Shown: positions 46,550 to 58,188 of the stretch, one piece after another | Layout: each line of letters opens with the position of its first letter | Position numbering within the stretch: the first letter of the stretch is position 1 | DNA from: CAIQQQ01 sp037445025 | GTDB lineage: Bacteria > Pseudomonadota > Alphaproteobacteria > Acetobacterales > Acetobacteraceae | Reading direction: 5' to 3' | DNA length: 64,000 nt | NCBI GenBank assembly: GCA_037445025.1 | Contig: JBBILI010000004.1 | Coordinates: 62,001 to 126,000 of the forward strand | Program-made: the position numbers and the translations under genes | The notes under the pieces: generated by a model | Seen by the model: only the letters and a program-made list of their open reading frames with translations | Told to the model about the DNA's origin: nothing | The model's database searches: none

Positions 46550-48376
46550 ATGCGCCTCCCCGACGGCTTCCTCGAAGAGCTCCGCGCCCGCACCCCGCTG
46601 GCGGCTGTGATCGGCCGCCGGGTGAAGCTCGCCCGCTCGGGGCGGCAATGGAAAGGCTGCTGCCCGTTCCACAACGAGAAGTCGCCGTCCTTCTACGTCT
46701 ATGAGGACGGCTATCACTGCTTCGGCTGCGGCGCGCATGGCGATGCGGTGGGCTTCGTCATGCAGTCCCAGGGGCTGCAGTTCCGCGAGGCGGTGGAGAT
46801 GCTGGCCGGCGAGGCGGGGCTGGAGGTGCCGAGGGCCAGCGCCGAGGCAGTGCAGGCGGAACAGCGCCGGCTCGATCTGAACGGCGTGCTGAACGCCGCC
46901 GCCTCGCTGTACCAGCACCGGCTGCGCCAGCCGGAAGGGGCGCAGGCGTTGGCGTATCTGCGCAACCGCGGCCTGACCGACGAGACGATCGACCGGTTCG
47001 GCCTCGGCTGGTCCGGGACGGCGCGCGGCGCGTTGCGGGCGGGGCTGGCCGGGCAGGACATCGATGCGGGCCTGCTCGTCGAGGCCGGGCTGATGCGCGA
47101 GAGCGAGGACGGGCGCGCGCCGTATGACCTGTTCTTCAACCGGGTGATGTTCCCGATCCGTGATCGCCGCGGCCGGCTGATCAGCTTCGGCGGGCGGGTT
47201 CTGGGGGACGGTCAGCCGAAATACGTCAATGGCCCGGAAACCGCGCTGTTCTCCAAGCGGCGCACGCTGTTCGGGCTCGATCTGGCGCGCGAGGCGGCGC
47301 GGAGCGGGGCGGCGGTGGTGGCGGTGGAAGGCTATATGGATGTCATCGCGCTGCACCAGGCCGGCTTCGAGGGCGCCGTGGCGCCGCTCGGCACCGCGTT
47401 GACCGAGGACCAGCTGGCCGAGCTGTGGCGGCTTTCGCCGGTGCCGACGCTGTGCTTCGACGGCGATGCCGCAGGCGCGCGGGCCGCATTGCGCGCCGCC
47501 GATCTGGCGCTGCCGATGCTCACCCCGCAGCAGAGCCTCAAACTCGCCACGCTGCCGCCGGGCGAGGACCCCGACACGCTGGTGCGCGGGCGCGGCCCCG
47601 ACGGTTTCCAGGCGGTGCTTGAGGCGGCCCGGCCGATCTCCGTGTCGTTGTACGGGCTGATGGCCGAAGGTGTGGGCGCCACGCCGGAGCAGCGGGCCGG
47701 GCTGCGCACAAGGCTGGAAGCCGCCGCCGCCAAGGTGGCCGATCGGGCGCTGGCCAGCGAACTGCGGCGCGCGCTGCTCGACCAGTTCTACGCCGCCCGG
47801 CCGCAGGCGCCGCGCGCCGGCGCCAATGCCCGCTTCGGCGCGAAGCTCAAACCGCCGCCGGCCTTCATCCGCCCCGTGCCGGGCCCCCAGCCGGCCGCCG
47901 CCGAGCGCGCCCGCACGCTGATCGCCATTCTGCTGCGCCACCCGTTTCTGCTGCCCGATGTGGAGGAAGCCTTCGGCAGCATCGACCTGCCCGCCATGCT
48001 GCGCCCGTTGGGCGATGCAATTCTGCAATGGGGGAGTGCCACGCCGACGCTTGACTCGGGCGCCCTGATCACCCACCTCACCCAAATCGGTTTGGCGGCG
48101 CAGGCCGCGCAGGCCCTTTCGGCGGTTCCTGTCCCACTCCCGGCATGCGCATCCGCGGACGCGATGCCGGCGGAGGCAGCGTCGGGTTGGTGGCATTTTT
48201 TCGGGCTCATGAATCCCGACCGCCTGGAGGATGAGGTGGCCACGGCTCAACGCGAACTGGAGACACGGCAAGATGCCACATCCGAACGTCGCCTGAAGGT
48301 GCTCTGTGCCGCGCGCAACGCGCTGCGGGCCGGCAGCACCGGGTGGGACGACGCGCCGCAAGACGACTTCGCCTGA
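46550..48376 (+). CDS. dnaG: DNA primase
   Basis: A 608-aa replicative primase that lays RNA primers at the fork. Seen: N-terminal zinc-binding site (CCPFHNEKSPSF and YHCFGCGAHGDAV, CHC2 type), the Toprim catalytic domain with VVAVEGYMDVIALHQAG and LCFDGDAAGARAALRAADLA, and a weakly conserved C-terminal helicase-binding domain. Length is normal for alphaproteobacteria. Part of the classic macromolecular-synthesis block with rpoD. Confidence 0.98.
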   Translation: MRLPDGFLEELRARTPLAAVIGRRVKLARSGRQWKGCCPFHNEKSPSFYVYEDGYHCFGCGAHGDAVGFVMQSQGLQFREAVEMLAGEAGLEVPRASAEAVQAEQRRLDLNGVLNAAASLYQHRLRQPEGAQALAYLRNRGLTDETIDRFGLGWSGTARGALRAGLAGQDIDAGLLVEAGLMRESEDGRAPYDLFFNRVMFPIRDRRGRLISFGGRVLGDGQPKYVNGPETALFSKRRTLFGLDLAREAARSGAAVVAVEGYMDVIALHQAGFEGAVAPLGTALTEDQLAELWRLSPVPTLCFDGDAAGARAALRAADLALPMLTPQQSLKLATLPPGEDPDTLVRGRGPDGFQAVLEAARPISVSLYGLMAEGVGATPEQRAGLRTRLEAAAAKVADRALASELRRALLDQFYAARPQAPRAGANARFGAKLKPPPAFIRPVPGPQPAAAERARTLIAILLRHPFLLPDVEEAFGSIDLPAMLRPLGDAILQWGSATPTLDSGALITHLTQIGLAAQAAQALSAVPVPLPACASADAMPAEAASGWWHFFGLMNPDRLEDEVATAQRELETRQDATSERRLKVLCAARNALRAGSTGWDDAPQDDFA

Positions 48377-48431
48377 GATGCACGAGACGCCGATGATCAC
48401 GACCCAACAGATTTCCGGAGACCGCTGAACG

Positions 48432-50384
<1,953 letters not shown>

Positions 50385-50406
50385 TGCTGGGGTTCAGGAA
50401 GGAAGG

Positions 50407-50613
50407 CCAGGGGCGCTGCCCCTGGACCCCGCCAGAGGCGGAGCCTCTGGACACCATTCGTTCAAGACTTTTCTGCCAGTGAGGCGGGGGGGCCATCACG
50501 TGTCGTCGCCGCAGCCTCGGCTGGCCCCCCCGCCTCACTGGCAGACACGCTTCAATGCATCGAGGTCCAGGGGCTCGGCCCCTGGTGGGGGCCCAGGGGG
50601 CAACGCCCCCTGG
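50407..50613. repeat. Nested hairpin array downstream of rpoD
   Basis: Five perfect GC-rich stems in about 205 bp: CCAGGGGC/GCCCCTGG (50407-50425), CCAGAGGC/GCCTCTGG (50432-50450), a central 23-bp perfect stem (50473-50495 with 50522-50544, 26-nt loop, arm beginning CTGCCAGTGAGGCG), CCAGGGGC/GCCCCTGG (50567-50585) and CCAGGGGGC/GCCCCCTGG (50593-50613). The arrangement is roughly mirror-symmetric about the central stem. No ORF is likely in it. Confidence 0.85.
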
Positions 50614-50645
50614 CCTTTCGTCCCGGACACAAGGATCACCCATCC

Positions 50646-51215
50646 ATGAGCCCAACGCTGGAGCGGACGACGCGGGTTGGTGTGACGGTCACATTTTTGC
50701 GGATGGAGCAGTCGCCGTCTGATCCGGCGCCGGCGTTGCCTTCGGGTGTGGTGGTGGAGCGGCTCACGTTCTGTTCGGTGGAGCGGTATCGGCGGCTGTA
50801 TGAGACGGTAGGTGGGCCGCATGTGTGGTGGCTGCGGCGGATTCTCAGCGACAAGGAGCTGGCGCTGTTGCTGCGTCACCCTGCGGTGAGCATTCACGTG
50901 GTGCGTGTTCAGGGTGAGGAGGCTGGGTTCTATGAGCTGGATGCCTCGTATTGGCCGGCGGTGAATTTGAGTTATTTCGGTCTGATGCCGCATGTTGTCG
51001 GGTCGGGCTTCGGCTATGCGTTTCTGCGCCATGCGGTGGACACGGCGTTCGCCATGGGGGCGAAGGCGATGACGGTGAACACCTGCACGGCGGATCATCC
51101 GCGGGCTTTGCCGTCGTATATTCGGGCGGGGTTTCGCCCGGTGCGGGCGGTGCGCGAGATCTGGGATGTGCCGGTACGGCTTGGGCTGGTCATTCCGCAG
51201 CATTTGATCGTCTGA
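50646..51215 (+). CDS. GNAT-family N-acetyltransferase
   Basis: A 189-aa acyl-CoA-dependent transferase. Seen: GEEAGFYELDASYWPAVNLS for the central strands, then a motif A region GLMPHVVGSGFGYAFLRHAV (consensus Q/R-x2-G-x-G/A partly kept as GSGFGY), and a late VNTCTADHPRALPSYIRAGF typical of the GNAT tail. Substrate unknown. AGGA lies before the ATG. The gene has more T at third positions than its neighbours, giving it a slightly different look. It starts 33 bp after the hairpin array. Confidence 0.88.
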   Translation: MSPTLERTTRVGVTVTFLRMEQSPSDPAPALPSGVVVERLTFCSVERYRRLYETVGGPHVWWLRRILSDKELALLLRHPAVSIHVVRVQGEEAGFYELDASYWPAVNLSYFGLMPHVVGSGFGYAFLRHAVDTAFAMGAKAMTVNTCTADHPRALPSYIRAGFRPVRAVREIWDVPVRLGLVIPQHLIV

Positions 51216-51249
51216 TACACCCCGTCCCGGGTTCGGGAAGGGGTCGGGC

Positions 51250-53310
51250 GTGCGGGATCGGTTCGTGTGGGTGGCGTCGCTGGCGCTGGGGGTGGCCTAT
51301 GCGTTGTGGCTGATGCCGCTTGGCGCGATCGATGGCTCCGGGGCGATGTGGCATCCTGTGCGTGGCGACAACGCGGCTTCGCTGGCGCTGCATTACGCCT
51401 TTCAGAACGATGCCTGGCGCTGGCCGCCTTTGTATGTGGAGAACGTGTTCTGGCCGCACGGCGTGGCGGTGTCGATCGGCGACGTGAACCCGCTGTTTTC
51501 GGTCATCGCCAAGCTGATCGTGTCGGTGACGGGCGGGCCCGCGCTCAATCTGTTTGGGGTGTGGTGGTTTCTGTGCTGGGTGGCGATGGCGCCGTCCTGC
51601 ACGTTCGCGGTGCGCCAGCTTGGGGTGCGCGATATCGGCGCGCAGCTGACCGCGGCGTCGCTGGGGCTGATGACGCCGGCGCTGCTGGCGCGGCTGATGC
51701 ACATCAACCTGTTCGGCCATTGCTTCATCGTGGTGATGCTGGGGCTGTGCTTTCGCATGGTGCAGCGGCCGCGGGCCGAGCCCACGCGGGGCGACTGGGC
51801 GCTCGCCTTCACCGTGCTGATGCTGGCGGTGTTCACGCATCCCTACATCTATCTGATCTGTGCCGCCCTGCTCGGCGGGCCGCTGCTGCAGCATTGGCTG
51901 GCGGTGCGTCGCATTCCCTGGGGCGTGTTCGGGCGGGCTGTCGCGGTGGCCGTTCTGCCGGTGGCGTTGCTCACCCTGGCCAGCGGCGACCTGGCGGGCG
52001 GGGACAAGGGGTTCGGCAAGTTCTCCATGAATCTGCTTTCGCTCGTCTGGCCGCAGCGCTCCGGGCTGTTCGGCGCGGATCTGCCGGTGTTGGATTTCAC
52101 CGGCGGGCAGTACGAGGGGTTCGATTATCTCGGCGGCGGGGTGCTGCTGCTGCTGGCGGTGTGGCTGGTGACGCGTCGCTGGCGCGGGCCGGCTGGCGTG
52201 TGGCGAGGCATGCTGCTGGTGTTGGCCGGGCTGTTCGTGCTGGCGGCGGGCAGCCGGGTGTTCGCGGGGCCTTGGCTGCTGCTCGATCTGGGGCTGCGGC
52301 CGTGGGAGAGCGTGTTCGCGGTGTTTCGCTCGCATGGGCGGGCGGTGTGGCCGGTGGGGTATGCGTTGATGCTGGCCGCGGTGGCCGGCGTGAGCCGGCT
52401 GCGGCCGCGCATTGCGGGGCCGCTGTTCGCGCTGGCCGTGGGGCTGCAATGGACCGACACCGGCCCGCTGCGCGCGGTGGCGCGGCATTTCTATGCCAGC
52501 CCGGATACCGAGGTGGATCTGCCGGCCTTGCCGGAAGGTGCGCGCCTGGTGAGCACGGCGCCGGCGCCGAGCTGTGCGGGGAACCTGGTGGGGCAGACCG
52601 ACTCGGTGCCGCTGCTGCTGGCGGCGGCGCGGGCTGATCTGCTGCTGGGCGATGCGGCGCTGGGGCGTTCGCCCAAGTGGTTCAACTGCGAGAAGTTCCT
52701 CTCCAACGGCCTGGAGGCGCCGATGCTGCCGGGCGAGGTGCGGGCGATCACCGACCCGGCCGATCTGGCGAAGCTGCGGGTTGGCGTGTTCGGCAACGCG
52801 CAATGCCGTCGCACGCATGGGATGGTGCTGTGCGGCGCCGGCGTGGGCCCCATCGCGGGGGAGAAGGTGGCGTTGGCCGGGCCGGAGACGGTGTCGACGC
52901 TGGGGGCCGCGGGTGCGCCGCTGGCATCGCTGCTGGGGTTCGGCTGGGCGGTGGATGGGCAGGGGGGTGTGTGGTCCGAAGGGCCGCGCAGCTCGCTGTT
53001 CCTGCGGCCGGACTTTGTCGGCGATGCGGGGACGCTGCGGCTCAACCTGACCGGGATCGCGTTCATCCAGGGGGGCACGCGGGAGCTGACGGTTTCGGTG
53101 AACGGGGCGGAGGTGGCGCATGTGGCGCTGCCGGATCTGGCGAGCACGGTGGTGTCCGTGCCGATCCGGCGGGCGCAGCTGATCGGCGGGGTGGCCTGGG
53201 TGGTGCTGGATGTGGTGCGTCCGGTCGATCCGGGCCGGCGCGGGCTGGCGGCGCCGGTGTCGCGGGCGGCGGTGCGGCTGGAGCGGGCGGCGATGGGGGC
53301 GGGTGGTTGA
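51250..53310 (+). CDS. DUF6311 family polytopic membrane protein
   Basis: A 686-aa protein with roughly ten transmembrane helices over residues 1-400 (for example LNLFGVWWFLCWVAMAPSCT, LAFTVLMLAVFTHPYIYLIC) and a C-terminal periplasmic-looking beta domain. The layout and the early WHPVRGDNAASLALHYAFQN, which places an acidic residue in the first large loop as in GT-C transferases, fit DUF6311, a family near GT-C glycosyltransferases. GTG start at 51250 follows GGAAGGGG. Likely role: transfer of a lipid-linked sugar at the outer face, not proven. Confidence 0.85.
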   Translation: MRDRFVWVASLALGVAYALWLMPLGAIDGSGAMWHPVRGDNAASLALHYAFQNDAWRWPPLYVENVFWPHGVAVSIGDVNPLFSVIAKLIVSVTGGPALNLFGVWWFLCWVAMAPSCTFAVRQLGVRDIGAQLTAASLGLMTPALLARLMHINLFGHCFIVVMLGLCFRMVQRPRAEPTRGDWALAFTVLMLAVFTHPYIYLICAALLGGPLLQHWLAVRRIPWGVFGRAVAVAVLPVALLTLASGDLAGGDKGFGKFSMNLLSLVWPQRSGLFGADLPVLDFTGGQYEGFDYLGGGVLLLLAVWLVTRRWRGPAGVWRGMLLVLAGLFVLAAGSRVFAGPWLLLDLGLRPWESVFAVFRSHGRAVWPVGYALMLAAVAGVSRLRPRIAGPLFALAVGLQWTDTGPLRAVARHFYASPDTEVDLPALPEGARLVSTAPAPSCAGNLVGQTDSVPLLLAAARADLLLGDAALGRSPKWFNCEKFLSNGLEAPMLPGEVRAITDPADLAKLRVGVFGNAQCRRTHGMVLCGAGVGPIAGEKVALAGPETVSTLGAAGAPLASLLGFGWAVDGQGGVWSEGPRSSLFLRPDFVGDAGTLRLNLTGIAFIQGGTRELTVSVNGAEVAHVALPDLASTVVSVPIRRAQLIGGVAWVVLDVVRPVDPGRRGLAAPVSRAAVRLERAAMGAGG

Positions 53311-53311
53311 A

Positions 53312-53444
53312 GGAAGCAAGCGGTTCTTTTTTGAAAGAAGAACCAAAAAACTTTGATCCGTTTGGTGGTGCTGATCCGGACGGGGGCGCGACAGCGGATG
53401 GAAGTCTTTTGCTTCTTTTCCTCAGAAAAGAAGACCTTGCTTCC
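53312..53444. repeat. Structured intergenic repeat, copy H (with outer flanks)
   Basis: Best example of the whole unit. Outer arms GGAAGCAAG (53312-53320) and CTTGCTTCC (53436-53444) enclose hairpin 2 (53322-53344), a core with ATCCG/CGGAT arms, and hairpin 1 (53412-53433, arms near CTTCTTTTCC/AGAAAAGAAG). It lies between convergent genes. Confidence 0.85.
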
Positions 53445-53449
53445 TTGAA

Positions 53450-55093
53450 CTATATTTCCAACGACACCCCGGCTGCCAGCCCATCGCGCTGCGGGTCGGC
53501 GCCGCCTTCCAGCATGCCGTCCCACAGCGTGATGCCGTGGGGGGCGGCGAACGGGAAGGACATCGGCGAGCGTCGTGTGGCATAGCCCATCGCCTGCAGG
53601 TCGCGCTCGACCGCGTGTGGAATCCGGTTCGACAGGTCGATCACGTCCGTCGTCGCGGAGAACCTTGGGGCTGACACCGCCTCCTGCATCGACATCCCCC
53701 AGTCCAGCACGTTGAGCAGCGCCTGCAGGATGGCCACGCCGATCCAGGCCCCGCCGGGGGCGCCCAGCGTCATCACCGGCGTGTGGCCTTCGAACACCAG
53801 GGTCGGCGTTATGGACGAGAACCGGCGCTTGCCGGGCGCGATCGAGCCGGGCCGGCCGGGGCGCGGATCGTACCAGTTCATCGCGCCGTTGAGCATGAAG
53901 CCGGTGCCCGGCACGATCACGCCGGACGGCACGCCCAGCGTGTGGGTCAGGGACACGACCATCCCTGACGCATCGACGCAGGAGATGGTGGTGGTGTCCT
54001 TGCTGTCACTTCCCACCCGCGGTAGCGATGTCTTGATGCCGGATCTGATCCGGTCCGCATAGGCGTCGGCGGTCGTGTCCGACAGCAGCATCGCCAGCGG
54101 CGGGGGGACGAAGTCGGGGTCGCCGATATGGGTCTCCTTGTCGAGGCCGGCGATCTTCATCGCCTCCGCCACCACGCGGATATAGGCGGCGCTGTTGTGG
54201 CCCAGGGCTGTCAGATCGAACCGTTCGAGGATGCGCAGCATCTCGGCCACCACGATGCCGCCGGCGGGCGGCGGCGGGGTGGTGACGCGTCGGCCGCGAT
54301 AGACGATCTCCAGCGGCGCATGGATCCGCGGCTGAAACCCGGCGAGATCGGCGGCTGACAGCAGGCCGCAATGGGCCTGCATGTCGGCCACGATCCGCCG
54401 GGACAGGGCACCGGTGTAGAAGCTCTCCACGCCGTCGGTCGCGATGTCGCGCAGCGTCGCTGCCAGATCGGGGTTGCGCACCAGGTCGCCCACCCGCTTC
54501 GGCGTGCCGTCCGCCCGTAGATACAGGGCCGCGCCCTCTGGCGAGAAGCCGAGCTTGGCGACGAAGGGCAGCCGCCCGTAGGCCGCCTCGTTGGTGTTCA
54601 TCATCGCGACCACGTGCGGCCGGATCATCCAGCCTGCCGCGGCGAAGCCGATGGCCGGGGCGAACAGATCGGACCAGTTCAGGCGGCCGAACCGGGCATG
54701 CGCGGCCTCGAACAGGCGCAGGATGCCCGGCGTGGTCACCGCCTGGTGGCCGATCTCGTTGACGGCGCCTTTCAGCACGTAGCCGTAGCCGTCGGAACAT
54801 TCGCGCTCGAAGACGCTGTCCCACATGTCCGGCGTGCAGGCGGCGGGGCAGGTGGAGAGACCGTCGATCACTTCGTGGCGGCCGGTTTCGGGGTCGAACA
54901 CCTGCAGGCTGCCGAGGCCGCCGAGGCCGCACATCAGCGGGTCGACCACGCCCTGGGTGAAGGCGCAGGCGAGCACCGCGTCGATCGCCGAGCCGCCGGC
55001 CTTGAGGATGGCGGTGCCGGCCTCGACCGCTTCCGGCTGCGGCGCGGTGATCATGGCGGATGCGCGGGGCAGGCGGCGGATGGGGCGCGACAT
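53450..55093 (-). CDS. ggt: Gamma-glutamyltransferase family protein
   Basis: A 547-aa Ntn-hydrolase of the GGT family that self-cleaves before a Thr to give large and small subunits. The cleavage Thr lies in KDTTTISCVDASGMVVS near residue 360, followed by LGVPSGVIVPGTGFMLNGAM and SSITPTLVFEGHTPVMTLGA. The early GGSAIDAVLACAFTQGVVDPLMCGLGG block is canonical. There is no signal peptide, so a cytoplasmic gamma-glutamyl hydrolase acting on imported compounds is more likely than a periplasmic one. ATG 55093 chosen; divergent from the amidohydrolase gene. Confidence 0.93.
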   Translation of the reverse strand: MSRPIRRLPRASAMITAPQPEAVEAGTAILKAGGSAIDAVLACAFTQGVVDPLMCGLGGLGSLQVFDPETGRHEVIDGLSTCPAACTPDMWDSVFERECSDGYGYVLKGAVNEIGHQAVTTPGILRLFEAAHARFGRLNWSDLFAPAIGFAAAGWMIRPHVVAMMNTNEAAYGRLPFVAKLGFSPEGAALYLRADGTPKRVGDLVRNPDLAATLRDIATDGVESFYTGALSRRIVADMQAHCGLLSAADLAGFQPRIHAPLEIVYRGRRVTTPPPPAGGIVVAEMLRILERFDLTALGHNSAAYIRVVAEAMKIAGLDKETHIGDPDFVPPPLAMLLSDTTADAYADRIRSGIKTSLPRVGSDSKDTTTISCVDASGMVVSLTHTLGVPSGVIVPGTGFMLNGAMNWYDPRPGRPGSIAPGKRRFSSITPTLVFEGHTPVMTLGAPGGAWIGVAILQALLNVLDWGMSMQEAVSAPRFSATTDVIDLSNRIPHAVERDLQAMGYATRRSPMSFPFAAPHGITLWDGMLEGGADPQRDGLAAGVSLEI

Positions 55094-55169
55094 GGCGTTC
55101 TCCTGGGGCTGACCTTGCGATGCGATCGCGCTAGCGTCGCGCCGCCACATCGTTGAAGGACAGTGTTCC

Positions 55170-56396
55170 ATGAGTCTGACCCATCTGACCAACGCCCGCA
55201 TCGTCGATGGCACGCAGACGGAGCCGACCGCGCCGGTGACGGTGGTGATCGAGGGCAACCGGATCCGGGAGGTTGCGGAGCGCGCGATTCCGGCGGGCGA
55301 TGCGACGGTGATCGATCTTTCGGGCAAGATTCTGATGCCGGGGCTGATCGATGCGCATGTGCATGTCGTCGCCGTCGAGGCGTCGCTTGGGTATAACGCG
55401 AGCCTGCCGGACAGTCTGGTGCAGGCGCGGTCGATGCGGCTGCAGCATGAGATGCTGATGCGCGGGTTCACCACGGTGCGCGATGTCGGCGGGGCGGATC
55501 ATGGGCAGGTGGTGGCGCAGCAGCAGGGCTATGTGACGGGGCCGCGGCTGATCATTTCGGGCAAGGCGTTGAGCCAGACCGGCGGGCACTGCGATTTCCG
55601 CGGGCGGTTCAATGCCGGGCCGAATGTGTTCGAGACCAGGCTGGGGGCGTTGGGCCGGCTGTGCGACGGGGTGGCGGAGATGCGGCGGGCGGCGCGTGAG
55701 GAGATCAAGGCCGGCGCCATGTTCGTGAAGATCATGGCCAATGGCGGGGTGGCCTCGCCCACCGATCCGATTCATTTCCTGGGGTTTTCGCGCGAGGAGA
55801 TCACCGCCGTGGTGGAGGAGGCGGCGAATGCGGGGACCTATGTGTCGGCGCATCTCTACACCGATGCGGCGATCCGCCGGGCGGTGGAATGTGGGGTGCA
55901 TTCGTTGGAGCATTGCAACCTGATCGGCGCGGAGACGGCGCGGCTTGCCGCGGCTTCGGGGTGTGTGGCGGTGCCGACCTTGGTGACATACGACAAGCTG
56001 TCCGAAGAGGCTGCGGATCTGGGCATGCCGGCGGAGTCGGTGGCGAAGATCGACACGGTGCGGCTGGCCGGGTTGGACTCGCTTGCGATCATGCGCGAGG
56101 CCGGGCTGGCGATGGCGTTCGGCACGGATCTGCTGGGAGCGATGCACCGTCACCAGTCCGAGGAGTTCGTCATCCGTGGGCGGGTGATGCCGGCGCAGGA
56201 GGTGATCGCTTCGGCCTGCGGGATCGCGGCGCGGCTGTGCCGGATGGAAGGTCAGCTTGGGGTGATCGCCGCCGGTGCGCTGGCCGATGTGATCGTGGTT
56301 GATGGCAATCCGCTGGACGACCTGTCGCTGCTGACCGGCCAAGGCCGGCATCTCAGCCTGATCATGCAGGACGGCGTTATTGTGAAGGCGTCCTGA
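55170..56396 (+). CDS. Amidohydrolase (imidazolonepropionase/Xaa-Pro-dipeptidase-like)
   Basis: A 408-aa metal-dependent hydrolase. Seen: metal ligands HVHV in GLIDAHVHVV near residue 63, the likely carbamylated Lys in FVKIMANGG near 184, His in TYVSAHLYTDA near 230 and HSLEHCN near 250, and Asp in AFGTDLLGAMHRH near 315. The C-terminal strand domain ADVIVVDGNPLDDLSLL is typical. Members often cleave N-acyl or Xaa-Pro dipeptides. Its 3' end overlaps the CocE-like gene by 20 bp tail to tail. Confidence 0.92.
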   Translation: MSLTHLTNARIVDGTQTEPTAPVTVVIEGNRIREVAERAIPAGDATVIDLSGKILMPGLIDAHVHVVAVEASLGYNASLPDSLVQARSMRLQHEMLMRGFTTVRDVGGADHGQVVAQQQGYVTGPRLIISGKALSQTGGHCDFRGRFNAGPNVFETRLGALGRLCDGVAEMRRAAREEIKAGAMFVKIMANGGVASPTDPIHFLGFSREEITAVVEEAANAGTYVSAHLYTDAAIRRAVECGVHSLEHCNLIGAETARLAAASGCVAVPTLVTYDKLSEEAADLGMPAESVAKIDTVRLAGLDSLAIMREAGLAMAFGTDLLGAMHRHQSEEFVIRGRVMPAQEVIASACGIAARLCRMEGQLGVIAAGALADVIVVDGNPLDDLSLLTGQGRHLSLIMQDGVIVKAS

Positions 56397-58188
56397 GCGG
56401 CAGGTGCAACGCGGACAGGCCGGGGCCGCGATGCACCGTCAGTGTGGGGGGACGGCCGTGCGGGACCTGGGCGTAGTGGTCGCTGTCGGCGCCGGAGAGT
56501 GACAGGCGGATGCGGCTTCCGGCCTTGAAGGTCCAGGAGGTCGGCAGCAGCACCAGCCGCAGCCGGGCGGGTTCGCCCGGGATCAGCGGGGCGGCGTCGG
56601 CGCGGCTGTAGCTGCGGAACGGCCAGGCGGCCTTGTAGCTGGCGGGCGGCGGGGTTTCGGCGCGGTGCAAGGCGCGCAGAACGCCCTCGGTGACGTAGCG
56701 CTGGGTGCCGTCCGGTTCGATTTCGCTGAGGAAGGCGTGGATGGCGGCATCCGGCGTGTCGGCGGACAGCACGAGATCGAGCACGCCGTGGCCGGTCAGT
56801 TCGCGGTCCTGGTCGAGGGGGGCGCTGTCGTAGCGCAACAGCCCGGCGTCGCGGTCCTGCCAGTCGGTGTAGTAGTCGGTGACGGCGAAGGCGGCGAGGC
56901 GGCCGTAGCGGGTGTGCTGGCCGGAGCCGAAGCTGAAATCGGCTTTTTGGGTGTCGGTGCCGGGTGCGGCGGTGGCGGACAGGGATCCGTCGGCATCGAG
57001 GGCGAAGCTGGTCTGGCTCGGCGAGATCGGCCACGACGGAGCGGACTGCCAGGTTTCGCTGTGCATTGTGAAGACGTGGACGGGTGCTTCGGCGTCGAGC
57101 CCGGTCGGGCGGGCTTGCAGGTAGTGGTCGAAGAAGCGGAGCAGTTCGCCGTCGAGGTTGAACTGCGGCGCCACGCCGTCACGCCAGGGGGAGACGTTGC
57201 TGCGCGCGCCGTGGTCCCAGGGGCCGAGCAGGAGGTGGCGGTTCGGGTTGGGCAGGGTGAGGAAACGTGCCAGCGCGCCGTTGGCGTAGCCGGCGCCGTC
57301 CATCCAGCCGGAGACGGAATAGACGGCGACATCCTCAGGGATGCCGGCGGCGTAGTGGTAGGGGCTGAAGGAGGCCGATGAGAAGCCGGGGTCGTAGGGC
57401 AGCTTCTCCTCGCGGAAGCGGAACTCGGTGATGAAATCGGGCATGCGGAAATTGCCGCGATGCTGGTGCACGGCGGCGTCGCGCAGGGCGCCGTTGTCGC
57501 CATCGACGGGGGCCGGGCCGTCGAGCGCCGGTTCGGCGTAGTAGGCGAAGCCTTGCAGCAGGTCCCGGCGGTCATGGTCCATGGCGACCATCAGCTGGTC
57601 GTAGACCTCGGCCAGACGGTGCAGCAGCAGGCCGCCGGGGTAGTAGTGATCGGCGTAGGTGTCCCACACCGCGAACAGCGGGGCGATCGCCTTGACCGCC
57701 GTGTGGCCGGTGCTGGCGAGGAAGTCGCAGGCGGCGCCGACATAGGAGATGCCGGTGGCGCCGATGCGGCCGTTGGACCAGGGCTGGGCCACCACCCAGT
57801 CGGCGATTTCGCGATAGTCGTCGCGTTCGGTGGGGGAGCGGAAGCTGTCGCGGGTGCCGAAGCTGGCGCCGGTGCCGCGGACATCCACCACAACGAGCGC
57901 GTAGCCGCGCGGCACGAACAGGTCGCGCCAGCGGGCGGCGCCGGGCGCGGCTTCGGCGGTGGTTCCGGGTTTGAGGGCGAAGCGGCGGTAGTACGGGGTG
58001 AGGATGAGGATGGCGGGGCAGGGGCCCGCAGCCTCGGGCAGGTAGACATCCACGGCGAGATCGCAGCCGTCGCGCATGGGGACGTAGCGGCTGCCGGCGA
58101 GCGTGATGCGGTGCTCCGGCGGTCGGGTTTTCAGATAGGCCGAGGGGGGCACGCGCCAGGCGGGGGAGGAGGTGTCGGTGTCAGGCAC
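56377..58188 (-). CDS. CocE/NonD-family hydrolase (S15 type)
   Basis: A 603-aa serine hydrolase. Seen: the alpha/beta core start VPMRDGCDLAVDVYLP near residue 37, YALVVVDVRGTGASFGTRDS near 95, the nucleophile Ser in IGATGISYVGAACDFLA near 143, acid region VSGWMDGAGYANG near 292 and His in GPWDHGARSNVSPW near 323, then a C-terminal jelly-roll domain. Known relatives cleave esters, X-Pro dipeptides or beta-lactam side chains. GTG start at 58188 overlaps the permease stop by 8 bp; last gene of the transporter operon. Confidence 0.93.
   Translation of the reverse strand: MPDTDTSSPAWRVPPSAYLKTRPPEHRITLAGSRYVPMRDGCDLAVDVYLPEAAGPCPAILILTPYYRRFALKPGTTAEAAPGAARWRDLFVPRGYALVVVDVRGTGASFGTRDSFRSPTERDDYREIADWVVAQPWSNGRIGATGISYVGAACDFLASTGHTAVKAIAPLFAVWDTYADHYYPGGLLLHRLAEVYDQLMVAMDHDRRDLLQGFAYYAEPALDGPAPVDGDNGALRDAAVHQHRGNFRMPDFITEFRFREEKLPYDPGFSSASFSPYHYAAGIPEDVAVYSVSGWMDGAGYANGALARFLTLPNPNRHLLLGPWDHGARSNVSPWRDGVAPQFNLDGELLRFFDHYLQARPTGLDAEAPVHVFTMHSETWQSAPSWPISPSQTSFALDADGSLSATAAPGTDTQKADFSFGSGQHTRYGRLAAFAVTDYYTDWQDRDAGLLRYDSAPLDQDRELTGHGVLDLVLSADTPDAAIHAFLSEIEPDGTQRYVTEGVLRALHRAETPPPASYKAAWPFRSYSRADAAPLIPGEPARLRLVLLPTSWTFKAGSRIRLSLSGADSDHYAQVPHGRPPTLTVHRGPGLSALHLPLRTPSQ

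Noticed and set aside
50407..50613. CRISPR array after rpoD
   Set aside because: The repeated units are inverted palindromes of unequal spacing with no unique spacers and no cas genes nearby.
51190..53346. 718-codon minus-strand frame opposite the DUF6311 gene
   Set aside because: Arg/His/Gln-rich shadow; the + strand has membrane helices and coding bias.
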